Assembly: GCA_946481035.1 (NCBI GenBank)
Contig: CAMLNK010000317.1
Span: 1-5,726 of the forward strand
Source of the DNA: an uncultured Dyadobacter sp.
GTDB lineage: Bacteria; Bacteroidota; Bacteroidia; Cytophagales; Spirosomataceae
Length of the DNA: 5,726 bases
Direction of reading: 5' to 3'
The notes under the pieces were generated by a model. It made no database searches. It saw only the letters and a program-made list of their open reading frames with translations, and was not told the DNA's origin. The translations under genes were made by a program, and so were the position numbers. Positions 1 through 5,149 of the stretch are shown in pieces; position 1 is the first letter of the stretch, and every line of letters starts with the position of its first letter.

Positions 1-559
1 TGTTGAATGGTACGCCCAGGAAAACATCCGCGCTGCGCTGGTACAACTGGCACGAGAGCTTACCTTTCGTTTCACCGGCCTCAATATCGGGCGGTGCCAC
101 ATAAAACTGGAACAATGCATGGCATGGATGCAGCTTCATTTGCGGCAGCTCAGCCGGGTTCCAGGCCGAAACGATAATGCGGCGCGAGTCGGGTGAGTTT
201 TTGAGTTGTTTCAAAACTTCCTGCAACTGGTCCACCGATTTCCCGTTCGCTCCTTCCCAGCTCCGCCATTGCTTGCCGTAAACCGGTCCGAGGTCGCCGT
301 TTTCATCAGCCCACTCGTCCCAGATCGACACGCCGTGTTCTTTCAGGTAACCGATATTGGTATCTCCCTGCAAAAACCACAACAGCTCGTGAATAATCGA
401 TTGAGTATGGACTTTCTTGGTCGTCACCAGCGGGAAGCCCTTTTTCAGGTCGAAACGCATCTGGTAGCCGAACACGCTGATCGTGCCGGTGCCGGTCCGG
501 TCGGTTTTCCTGACGCCCTCTTTCAGAATATGGCGCAGCAGGTCGTGGTATTGTTGCAT
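1..559 (-). CDS. thyA: Thymidylate synthase ThyA, N-terminal 186 residues (cut by window edge)
   Basis: ThyA makes dTMP from dUMP with 5,10-methylenetetrahydrofolate as carbon donor and reductant, in the cytoplasm. I translated the minus strand from the ATG at 559; the frame stays open to base 1, so the C-terminus lies outside. Residue numbering matches the 264-residue E. coli-type enzyme closely: R21 (in DRTGTGT), E58 (IIHELLW), W80, Y94 (GPVYGKQW), the phosphate-binding pair R126-R127 ([11 protein letters not shown]) and the nucleophile C146 ([10 protein letters not shown]). The later [16 protein letters not shown] motif is shifted by nine residues because of an insertion around residues 156-166 ([11 protein letters not shown]) where E. 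coli has two residues. The start lies 6 bp after the stop of the OsmC-like gene, so the two are probably one transcript; there is no clear Shine-Dalgarno sequence. The family call is secure. Confidence 0.97.
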   Translation of the reverse strand, partial: MQQYHDLLRHILKEGVRKTDRTGTGTISVFGYQMRFDLKKGFPLVTTKKVHTQSIIHELLWFLQGDTNIGYLKEHGVSIWDEWADENGDLGPVYGKQWRSWEGANGKSVDQLQEVLKQLKNSPDSRRIIVSAWNPAELPQMKLHPCHALFQFYVAPPDIEAGETKGKLSCQLYQRSADVFLGVPFN

Positions 560-565
560 GTTTAT

Positions 566-994
566 TTAAGCTGATGCGATTTCAACGTCGTAAGTAATAG
601 TCGCCAGCGCTTCCAGCTGAGCGGTTGCGGAGCAATATTTCTCCATCGAAAGGCCGATCGCGCGCTGGATCTTGGCCTCGTCGAGGTTCACACCCGCGAA
701 TTTGAATGTCAAATGGATCTTCCGGAACGGCTTGCGTTGGGTATCGGGCTCCTGCTCGCGGTCGCCATCGGCGATAATGCGAAAATCGGTGATTTCCTGG
801 CGCTGCTTTTTGAGGATCAGCACTACATCAATGGCACTGCAACTGGCAAGGCCCATCAACAACAGCTCCATCGGCCTCACGCCGAGGTTCTGGCCACCGA
901 TTTCAGGCGAGCCGTCGGTGTGTACTTTTACTTCGGAGGAACCGGTGCCTTCGAAATGGAAGGCGTCATCTACGCGGACTAGTTCTACTTTCAT
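566..994 (-). CDS. OsmC/YhfA-family redox protein
   Basis: This 142-residue cytoplasmic protein belongs to the OsmC/Ohr superfamily, whose members reduce organic or fatty-acid hydroperoxides using two cysteines. The family signature RPMELLLMGLASCSAIDV places the probable peroxidatic cysteine at C52, and MEKYCSATAQL gives the second cysteine at C121; both are present, so the protein should be redox-competent. The N-terminal half is strand-rich (residues 1-35), and the length is usual for the family. The RPMELLLMGL wording resembles the E. coli YhfA branch more than Ohr or OsmC proper, so the natural substrate is uncertain. It is the first gene of a leftward pair with thyA, 6 bp downstream. The ATG at 994 is the first in-frame start, and a small hairpin (1002-1019) sits just in front of it. 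Confidence 0.93.
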   Translation of the reverse strand: MKVELVRVDDAFHFEGTGSSEVKVHTDGSPEIGGQNLGVRPMELLLMGLASCSAIDVVLILKKQRQEITDFRIIADGDREQEPDTQRKPFRKIHLTFKFAGVNLDEAKIQRAIGLSMEKYCSATAQLEALATITYDVEIASA

Positions 995-1001
995 AATGTT
1001 T

Positions 1002-1019
1002 GCCTGCTGTTTTGCAGGC
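1002..1019 (-). promoter_or_regulatory. Hairpin directly upstream of the osmC-like start codon
   Basis: A perfect 6-bp stem GCCTGC/GCAGGC with a 6-nt loop ends 7 nt before the ATG at 994 on the minus strand. In the transcript it would occupy the ribosome-binding zone, so it could tune translation of the osmC-thyA pair. It could also be a protein-binding dyad in the DNA. Only the structure is seen; the role is inferred. Confidence 0.35.
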
Positions 1020-1057
1020 TGTCGTTAATTAATCAATATGGCGCGAAACTCCTGCTT

Positions 1058-1103
1058 CGTGCCGACTATTCGGAGGCCTCTGGCCGACATGCCAACCGGC
1101 ACG
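1058..1103. repeat. Nested inverted repeats in the osmC-thyA leader
   Basis: CGTGCCG at 1058-1064 and CGGCACG at 1097-1103 are exact reverse complements. Between them lie the 8-bp palindrome GAGGCCTC (1073-1080) and a short GGCC-TCT-GGCC dyad (1075-1085). In RNA read from the minus strand this would be a 7-bp outer stem with an inner hairpin. It lies within the leader predicted from the -7 box at 1139-1146. It matches no riboswitch that I recognise. Confidence 0.45.
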
Positions 1104-1138
1104 TATAATCTCTAAAGCTTTTAAGCCCGGTCAAAGTT

Positions 1139-1170
1139 CAAATATACTCGATCGGTCTTGAAAGGGCTAA
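1139..1170 (-). promoter_or_regulatory. Candidate Bacteroidota-type promoter for osmC-thyA
   Basis: On the minus strand, TATATTTG (1146 down to 1139) matches the Bacteroidota -7 consensus TAnnTTTG exactly. TTAG (1170-1167) matches three of four bases of the -33 TTTG with a 20-bp spacer, in the range usual for this group. Transcription would start near 1132 and give a leader of about 137 nt before the ATG at 994. The TATAAT at 1104-1109 on the plus strand has no partner box and was not used. Confidence 0.45.
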
Positions 1171-1243
1171 GTCGGCGTGTAATTTCACGAAGAATAGCCT
1201 TATATTCGGGTGCAGAAACCCAGCCTGCCACCGGCAGCGGAAC

Positions 1244-1255
1244 ATGCCATGGCAT
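1244..1255. promoter_or_regulatory. 12-bp perfect palindrome upstream of the rightward operon
   Basis: ATGCCATGGCAT is self-complementary over all 12 bases and ends 41 bp before the ATG of the pterin dehydratase gene. The position suits an operator for a dimeric regulator or a leader element. No regulator gene is nearby, and the factor is unknown. Confidence 0.3.
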
Positions 1256-1296
1256 AAGTATTTTGGCAAAATCATCTCAACAAAACATCTGAAACC

Positions 1297-1533
1297 ATGT
1301 GGCAGGAACAAGACAACAAACTCAAAAAAAGCTTCTCCTTCAAGGATTTCCGTGAAGCTTTTGCTTTTATGAACAAAGTGGCCGATGTTGTGAACGAAAT
1401 GGACCATCATCCCTACTGGACGAATATGTACAACAAAGTCAGTTTTGAATTGAATACCCACGATGCCGGCGACACCGTAACCGAGAAGGACCATAAGCTG
1501 GCCGCGGCGATCGACCGGATTTACAACGCATGA
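1297..1533 (+). CDS. 4a-hydroxytetrahydrobiopterin (pterin-4a-carbinolamine) dehydratase
   Basis: This 78-residue protein matches the PCD/DCoH family, which dehydrates 4a-hydroxytetrahydropterin formed by aromatic amino acid hydroxylases and so restores the pterin cofactor. The family motif is intact: DHHPYW at residues 36-41 supplies the catalytic pair H37-H38, H55 in NTHDAG is the third active-site histidine, and the TEKD stretch (62-65) follows as expected. It is shorter at the N-terminus than the roughly 100-residue animal and Pseudomonas proteins. No other ATG lies between 1297 and the in-frame stop at 1255-1257, so the start is well supported. Its stop overlaps the rsmI start (ATGA), which points to translational coupling. 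No phenylalanine hydroxylase lies in the window; a more general pterin or molybdopterin-linked role is possible. Confidence 0.95.
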   Translation: MWQEQDNKLKKSFSFKDFREAFAFMNKVADVVNEMDHHPYWTNMYNKVSFELNTHDAGDTVTEKDHKLAAAIDRIYNA

Positions 1534-2234
1534 AACTTTATATAGTACCCACGCCGATCGGCAACCTCGAAGACATTACATTAAGGGCTATCAACGTGCT
1601 GAAAAGCGTTGACGCGGTCCTGGCAGAAGATACCCGTACATCCGGAAACCTGCTCAAACACCTGGGCATTTCGAAGCCTTTACAGAGCTATCACATTCAT
1701 AACGAGCACCAGACGGTCGCACGCGTGGTGGAGCGCATCCGCAAGGGCGAGACATTGGCGCTCGTATCCGACGCAGGCACACCCGCCGTGTCCGACCCCG
1801 GCTTCCTGCTCGTACGCGCCTGCATACGCGAGGGCGTACCCGTGGAATGCCTGCCCGGCCCCACCGCATTCGTGCCCGCGTTGGTCAATTCCGGCCTGCC
1901 CAGCGACCGGTTTACATTCGAAGGCTTTCTACCGCACAAAAAAGGAAGGCAAACCCGCCTGCAAAACCTCGCCGGCGAAGAGCGGACGATGATTTTCTAC
2001 GAATCGCCGCACCGGCTGGTGAAAGCATTGCAGCAATTTGCCGAGCATTTCGGCGCCGACAGGCAGGTTTGTGTCTCGAGGGAATTGAGTAAAATGTTTG
2101 AAGAAAATGTGCGCGGGACTGTAACCGAAGTCATTGCGCATTTTGGCGACAAGCCTGTAAAAGGTGAAATTGTGATCGTAGTGGCTGGTAAGGCCGATGA
2201 AAAGAGAAAATCAAACGACGAAGATGAGGATTGA
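1530..2234 (+). CDS. rsmI: 16S rRNA (cytidine(1402)-2'-O)-methyltransferase RsmI
   Basis: RsmI 2'-O-methylates C1402 of 16S rRNA in the decoding centre, using S-adenosylmethionine. The 234 residues show the whole tetrapyrrole methylase-like fold: [18 protein letters not shown] (3-20), LAEDTRTSG (31-39), SYHIHNEH (53-60), [14 protein letters not shown] (78-91), [11 protein letters not shown] (108-118), the GFLPHKKGR stretch (132-140) and [10 protein letters not shown] (154-163). These are characteristic of RsmI rather than of cobalamin-pathway relatives. It is about 50 residues shorter than the 286-residue E. coli enzyme: the extra C-terminal domain is missing and replaced by a charged tail ([14 protein letters not shown], 221-234). 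The start overlaps the preceding stop by 4 bp, and the end overlaps the next gene by 11 bp. It has no visible Shine-Dalgarno sequence, consistent with coupled translation. Confidence 0.97.
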   Translation: MKLYIVPTPIGNLEDITLRAINVLKSVDAVLAEDTRTSGNLLKHLGISKPLQSYHIHNEHQTVARVVERIRKGETLALVSDAGTPAVSDPGFLLVRACIREGVPVECLPGPTAFVPALVNSGLPSDRFTFEGFLPHKKGRQTRLQNLAGEERTMIFYESPHRLVKALQQFAEHFGADRQVCVSRELSKMFEENVRGTVTEVIAHFGDKPVKGEIVIVVAGKADEKRKSNDEDED

Positions 2235-3453
2235 ACATTTAAGGTTAGCCCTATTAATCTGCCTCGTCTGGCTTGCCACGCCGGTCGTTTCGCAGGCGCA
2301 GTTTGGCATTTTAAGCCCTTCGGCCAAGATCAGCCTGGTTACCGTGGCTCCCGGGCAGGAGCTCTATTCCGGCTTCGGACACAGCGTCCTTTGGGTTTAC
2401 GACCCTACGACCGGCGTCGACCGCGCGTTCAACTATGGTACATTCAGTTTCAAGGAGGGTAATTTTTATATTAAATTCCTGAGAGGAACATTGCCTTACA
2501 GCGTCTCCGTGTCGCCACTATCCTACCAGATCGATTTTTACCGGGAAGAAAACCGCTCCATTTCCGAGCAGGTCCTGAACCTTTCCATTCCCCAAAAACA
2601 AAGGCTTTACAACTTCCTCGAAACCAATTACCTGCCCGAGAACCGGGAATATCAGTACAAGTTCTTTTACGACAACTGTGCCACCCGCATGACCGTCGCA
2701 TTGAAAGCGGCCGTCGGCGACAGCCTCATTTACAATGGGTATACCAAAGAAAAACGGAGCTTCCGCCAGTGGATCGATTTGTATGCATTCAAACAAAACC
2801 CCTGGGCCGATTTTGGAATGGACCTGGCCATAGGCGCGCCTTCCGACGAGATTGCAACGCCCGAGCAAGCCACTTTCCTGCCCGATAACCTCGCCGCGGC
2901 GTTTGCGGATGCAAAAGTGAAAACCGCCACCGGTACTGCGCCGCTCGTATCCTCGACCCGGCCGATATTCACGGCCACTCCGTTTCCCGCGCCAAGTCCG
3001 CTTACACCTACCGTCGTTTTCTGGTCGCTCGCGATCCTGACGCTGGCATTCACCTACTGGCAAATCCGCACCGAACGGGTCAATTTTGTATTCGACAAAG
3101 TGCTTTTCGGCATTGCGGGCCTCGCCGGCTGGATTCTTTTGCTGCTCTGGTTTGGCACCAACCACGGTGTTACCAGCTGGAATTATGATGTACTCTGGGC
3201 TTTTCCGTTGTGGATGCCGCTTATTTTCTCGCTTTCCAAAAAGAAGAAACCAAGCTGGTTTCAGTTTTTATTGATTTTTTACGCATTCCTCTTACTTTGC
3301 GCTACGGGTAACCTCGCAAAGCATAATCTGGTGTTAATACCCATCCTGGCGGTGCTGATCATCAGGGTTTATTATATTAACAATTCACTTTCAAAAATTC
3401 CCCAAAAGGAAATTGCGTATGGATCTGGAGTTGCTGACACAAAAAACCATTGA
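2224..3453 (+). CDS. DUF4105 (Lnb N-terminal periplasmic domain) membrane protein
   Basis: Function unknown. The 409-residue product starts with a signal peptide (residues 1-25, hydrophobic core LALLICLVWLA, likely cut after VSQA). Residues 35-200 form the DUF4105/Lnb_N domain, seen in SLVTVAPGQELYSGFGHS, the FNYGTFSF stretch and FFYDNCATRM. A Pro/Thr-rich linker (about 235-262) leads to five hydrophobic segments near 263-280, 291-311, 321-337, 344-361 and 367-384. The domain should therefore sit in the periplasm, anchored in the inner membrane. H53 in GFGHS and N151-C152 in DNCAT have the order of active residues in permuted NlpC/P60 (papain-like) proteins; an enzymatic role is my inference. 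I chose the ATG at 2224 because it gives a clean signal peptide; an ATG at 2197 would add nine polar residues. It overlaps rsmI by 11 bp and the next gene by 35 bp. Confidence 0.88.
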   Translation: MRIEHLRLALLICLVWLATPVVSQAQFGILSPSAKISLVTVAPGQELYSGFGHSVLWVYDPTTGVDRAFNYGTFSFKEGNFYIKFLRGTLPYSVSVSPLSYQIDFYREENRSISEQVLNLSIPQKQRLYNFLETNYLPENREYQYKFFYDNCATRMTVALKAAVGDSLIYNGYTKEKRSFRQWIDLYAFKQNPWADFGMDLAIGAPSDEIATPEQATFLPDNLAAAFADAKVKTATGTAPLVSSTRPIFTATPFPAPSPLTPTVVFWSLAILTLAFTYWQIRTERVNFVFDKVLFGIAGLAGWILLLLWFGTNHGVTSWNYDVLWAFPLWMPLIFSLSKKKKPSWFQFLLIFYAFLLLCATGNLAKHNLVLIPILAVLIIRVYYINNSLSKIPQKEIAYGSGVADTKNH

Positions 3454-4213
3454 AGTAGTAAGGCAGGCGTCCTCGTTTATTCAGCAGGAAGCAGCCCTTT
3501 TTTCCCGCGACAAAATCGAGTACAAAGACCTCAATAACCTGGTTTCCTACGTCGATAAGGAGGCCGAAAAGTTGTTAGTAGCAGGCTTGCAGGAAATCCT
3601 GCCCGAAGCAAGCTTCATTACCGAAGAAGGCACCACCGGCCAGGAACCCGATCCGGAGGCATTGAACTGGATCATCGACCCGCTCGACGGCACTACCAAC
3701 TTCATTCACGGTATTCCCGTGTATTGCGTGAGCGTAGGCCTCGCACGCGGGAAAGAGCTGCTCCTGGGCGTAATCCACGAGCCCAGCCTGAACGAAATGT
3801 TTTATGGCTGGCAAGGTGGCGGCGCATGGCTGAATGGAAAGAATCTCAAAATTTCAACAGTACCTACATTGGCTGACGCGCTCATCGCCACCGGCTTCCC
3901 CTATTACCGGTTCGAGAAGCAGAAGCGCTATATGTACATTCTCGAACTGCTCATGCAAAGAACGCACGGCATCCGCAGAATGGGCGCAGCAGCGGTAGAT
4001 CTGGCTTATGTTGCAGCAGGCCGCTTCGATGGTTTTTACGAATACAACCTCAATTCCTGGGATATGGCAGCCGGCACGCTGCTCATCAAAGAAGCAGGCG
4101 GCACCGTAACCGATTTCAATGGCGGCGACAACTACCTTTTCGGAGGCGACATCATCGCAGCAGCACCCGGCGCACATCCCGAACTCGTTCAAGTCATTAG
4201 CGAAAATTTCTGA
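3419..4213 (+). CDS. Inositol monophosphatase family protein
   Basis: This 264-residue cytoplasmic protein is a complete Mg-dependent phosphatase of the IMPase/SuhB family, which hydrolyses inositol-1-phosphate or related sugar phosphates. Both signatures are intact: WIIDPLDGTTNFIHG (84-98) with metal ligands D87 and D90 and catalytic T92, and WDMAAGTLLIKEAGG (214-228) with D215. E69 of ITEEG supplies the remaining metal ligand. The ATG at 3419 is preferred: AAAGGA ends 9 bp upstream, and the resulting N-terminus MDLELLTQKTI is typical of the family; the in-frame TTG at 3413 would add only two residues. The start lies 35 bp inside the DUF4105 gene, so the genes overlap in different frames. 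The true substrate cannot be read from sequence, since CysQ-like and histidinol-phosphate phosphatases share this fold. Confidence 0.95.
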   Translation: MDLELLTQKTIEVVRQASSFIQQEAALFSRDKIEYKDLNNLVSYVDKEAEKLLVAGLQEILPEASFITEEGTTGQEPDPEALNWIIDPLDGTTNFIHGIPVYCVSVGLARGKELLLGVIHEPSLNEMFYGWQGGGAWLNGKNLKISTVPTLADALIATGFPYYRFEKQKRYMYILELLMQRTHGIRRMGAAAVDLAYVAAGRFDGFYEYNLNSWDMAAGTLLIKEAGGTVTDFNGGDNYLFGGDIIAAAPGAHPELVQVISENF

Positions 4214-4223
4214 ACGGTTAAAG

Positions 4224-4257
4224 GTCAGGAAAGTCAGGAAGTGGTCATTTATAGTCA
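4224..4257 (-). repeat. Left (inverted) arm of a TGAC-decamer array
   Basis: Read on the minus strand, TGAC words begin at 4257, 4247, 4236 and 4227, spaced 10, 11 and 9 bp: TGACTATAAA, TGACCACTTCC, TGACTTTCC, TGACC. On the plus strand GTCAGGAA occurs twice (4224-4231 and 4233-4240). It starts 10 bp after the phosphatase stop. The arm faces the forward decamer array at 4293-4332. Confidence 0.75.
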
Positions 4258-4319
4258 GTAGCCCTAATAAGTATTCGAATTGAAACAACACCTGACAACA
4301 CATGACTATAAATGACCAC
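4241..4319. repeat. Perfect 17-bp inverted repeat with 45-bp spacer
   Basis: GTGGTCATTTATAGTCA at 4241-4257 is the exact reverse complement of TGACTATAAATGACCAC at 4303-4319. The 45-bp spacer contains the palindrome ATTCGAAT (4273-4280). As RNA this gives a strong long-range stem, but no T-run follows it, so it is not a standard intrinsic terminator. It could still protect or attenuate the 3' end of the upstream operon mRNA. Confidence 0.85.
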
Positions 4320-4342
4320 ACATGACTACAAATGCCTGTCAA
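4293..4342 (+). repeat. TGACNANANA decamer tandem array
   Basis: Four consecutive 10-bp units are seen, TGACAACACA, TGACTATAAA, TGACCACACA and TGACTACAAA, followed by the decayed unit TGCCTGTCAA. The register is exact, with no insertions, while positions 5, 7 and 9 vary. A 17-nt stretch at 4298-4314 recurs at 4318-4334 with one mismatch. The array is non-coding and lies between the phosphatase gene and the DinB-family gene. Confidence 0.8.
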
Positions 4343-4344
4343 TC

Positions 4345-4381
4345 ATTCGGTCATTCAAAATTCACTCATTCACTCATTCAT
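4345..4381 (+). repeat. ATTC octamer series before the DinB-family gene
   Basis: ATTC begins at 4345, 4353, 4360, 4368 and 4376, spaced 8, 7, 8 and 8 bp, and includes two exact TTCACTCA copies (4361-4376). The series ends 16 bp before the ATG at 4397, so it would lie in the leader or promoter of that gene. No Bacteroidota -7 box is recognisable in this spacer. Confidence 0.65.
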
Positions 4382-4396
4382 AACTACTACCGCACC

Positions 4397-4933
4397 ATGA
4401 ACCTGGACGAACTTCAATATCCCATCGGCCAATTCCAGTCCCAGGAAAGCTACACGCCCTCGGAGATCAAATCGAATATTCAGATTATCAGTGCATTGCC
4501 TTCGAAGTTCATTAACCTGCTCGGCAATTGGGATGATCACAAATTCGATACGCCCTACCGTCCCGACGGCTGGACGGTGCGTCAGCTGATCCACCACGTG
4601 GCCGACAGCCATATCAATGCCTATACCCGTTGCAGGCTGGCGATGACGGAGGATAATCCTACCATCAAGCCTTATGAGGAACATTTGTGGGCCGAACTGC
4701 CGGATGCCAAAACGGCGCAGGTAGAGCTTTCGCTGCAACTGCTGCGCTATGTGCATTTGCGCTGGGTATTGCTGCTCAACTCATTGGATGAGAATGATCT
4801 GGCAAGGACGTATTTCCACCCCGGCTCCCAGAAATCGTTCCGTTTGGACGAGGTTATCGCCAATTACGCATGGCACAGCGAGCACCATTACCAGCACGCA
4901 TTCAGGCTGGCGCAGCGGAACAATTGGCTATAA
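4397..4933 (+). CDS. DinB-superfamily metalloprotein, YfiT/bacillithiol-transferase type
   Basis: This 178-residue protein is a four-helix-bundle DinB_2 family member resembling Bacillus subtilis YfiT. The hallmark stretch YRPDGWTVRQLIHHVADSH (54-72) gives the first metal ligand (H67), and NYAWHSEHHYQHAFRL (156-171) gives H160 and H164; three such histidines bind a divalent metal in YfiT. Family members act as metal-dependent thiol (bacillithiol) transferases or hydrolases, so a detoxification role is likely, with substrate unknown. The ATG at 4397 is chosen because MNLDELQYPIGQF is the usual N-terminus. An upstream in-frame ATG at 4322 would add 25 residues encoded by the intergenic repeats and is rejected. 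No Shine-Dalgarno sequence is seen. The next gene starts 17 bp downstream. Confidence 0.93.
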   Translation: MNLDELQYPIGQFQSQESYTPSEIKSNIQIISALPSKFINLLGNWDDHKFDTPYRPDGWTVRQLIHHVADSHINAYTRCRLAMTEDNPTIKPYEEHLWAELPDAKTAQVELSLQLLRYVHLRWVLLLNSLDENDLARTYFHPGSQKSFRLDEVIANYAWHSEHHYQHAFRLAQRNNWL

Positions 4934-4950
4934 AATGCCGTTAAAGAATT

Positions 4951-5109
4951 ATGGAGCAGCAAATCATCATCTGGGTATTATTTCTGGTCGCCGCAGGCTA
5001 CATGGGCTGGCGGGTCTGGAAAGCATTCGACCGGCGCAACAGCGGCGGGTGCGCCAAAGGATGCGGTTGTGCTGCCGATAAAGTGAGACCGCGGACTGCC
5101 GAACATTGA
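4951..5109 (+). CDS. Small Cys-rich single-pass membrane protein (FeoB-associated-like)
   Basis: A 52-residue frame starting at ATG 4951 encodes one membrane segment (about residues 4-22, core IIIWVLFLVAAGYMGW), then a basic stretch (R21, K24, R28, R29) and a glycine/cysteine cluster, SGGCAKGCGCAADK (31-44), with C34, C38 and C40. The positive charges after the helix predict an outside N-terminus and a cytoplasmic cysteine cluster. The architecture is that of the small FeoB-associated Cys-rich membrane proteins common in Bacteroidota, thought to assist ferrous iron uptake; this assignment is by resemblance, and no feoB lies in the window. It follows the DinB-family gene by 17 bp and may be co-transcribed. 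The last seven residues (RPRTAEH) are encoded by the start of the heptamer repeat array and are probably not ancestral. Confidence 0.72.
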   Translation: MEQQIIIWVLFLVAAGYMGWRVWKAFDRRNSGGCAKGCGCAADKVRPRTAEH

Positions 5110-5149
5110 CCGCGGACCGCAGACCACAGACCGCGGACCGCCGAATGTT
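5087..5149 (+). repeat. GACCGCN heptamer tandem array, nine units
   Basis: Nine 7-bp units follow one another without a gap: GACCGCG, GACTGCC, GAACATT; GACCGCG, GACCGCA, GACCACA; GACCGCG, GACCGCC, GAATGTT. Every unit begins with GA, and the units group into three 21-bp super-units, each opening with GACCGCG. The first and third super-units differ at only three positions. The array begins inside the small Cys-rich gene and continues past its stop at 5107-5109. Confidence 0.88.

Larger units (their letters stand above)
995..1296. other. Divergent intergenic spacer between osmC-like gene and pterin dehydratase gene
   Basis: These 302 bp hold no convincing gene. They separate a leftward and a rightward operon and should contain both promoters. 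Visible elements are a leftward -7 box (1139-1146), nested inverted repeats (1058-1103), a leader hairpin (1002-1019), the palindrome TTAATTAA (1025-1032), a short hairpin CTGCC-acc-GGCAG (1225-1237) and the 12-bp palindrome at 1244-1255. For the rightward operon the best promoter word is TATATTCG at 1201-1208, one mismatch from the Bacteroidota -7 consensus TAnnTTTG, but no good upstream -33 box accompanies it, so that promoter is not assigned. Confidence 0.6.

Noticed and set aside
206..574. Long open frame on the plus strand opposite thyA
   Set aside because: The minus strand encodes ThyA with all catalytic residues intact; the plus frame has no recognisable protein features.
672..1028. 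Plus-strand open frames opposite the OsmC-like gene (also 713-982)
   Set aside because: They mirror a conserved gene with both redox cysteines and show no family resemblance.
1104..1109. TATAAT resembling a sigma-70 -10 box on the plus strand
   Set aside because: There is no -35 partner, and Bacteroidota use a different promoter consensus (TAnnTTTG).
1138..1494. Minus-strand open frame across the pterin dehydratase gene and spacer
   Set aside because: It is antisense to a short but clearly conserved enzyme gene, with no domain or start signal.
2518..3165. Minus-strand open frame of 215 codons opposite the DUF4105 gene
   Set aside because: The plus strand has a signal peptide, the DUF4105 domain and membrane helices; the antisense frame is rich in Gly/Arg and resembles nothing.
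4241..4319. Reading the 17-bp inverted repeat as IS terminal repeats or a CRISPR unit
   Set aside because: The 45-bp spacer has no transposase, no target-site duplication is visible, and the repeat/spacer geometry does not fit CRISPR.
4322..4396. Upstream in-frame ATG extending the DinB-family protein by 25 residues
   Set aside because: The extension is encoded by the decamer/octamer repeats, and the family N-terminus begins at 4397.
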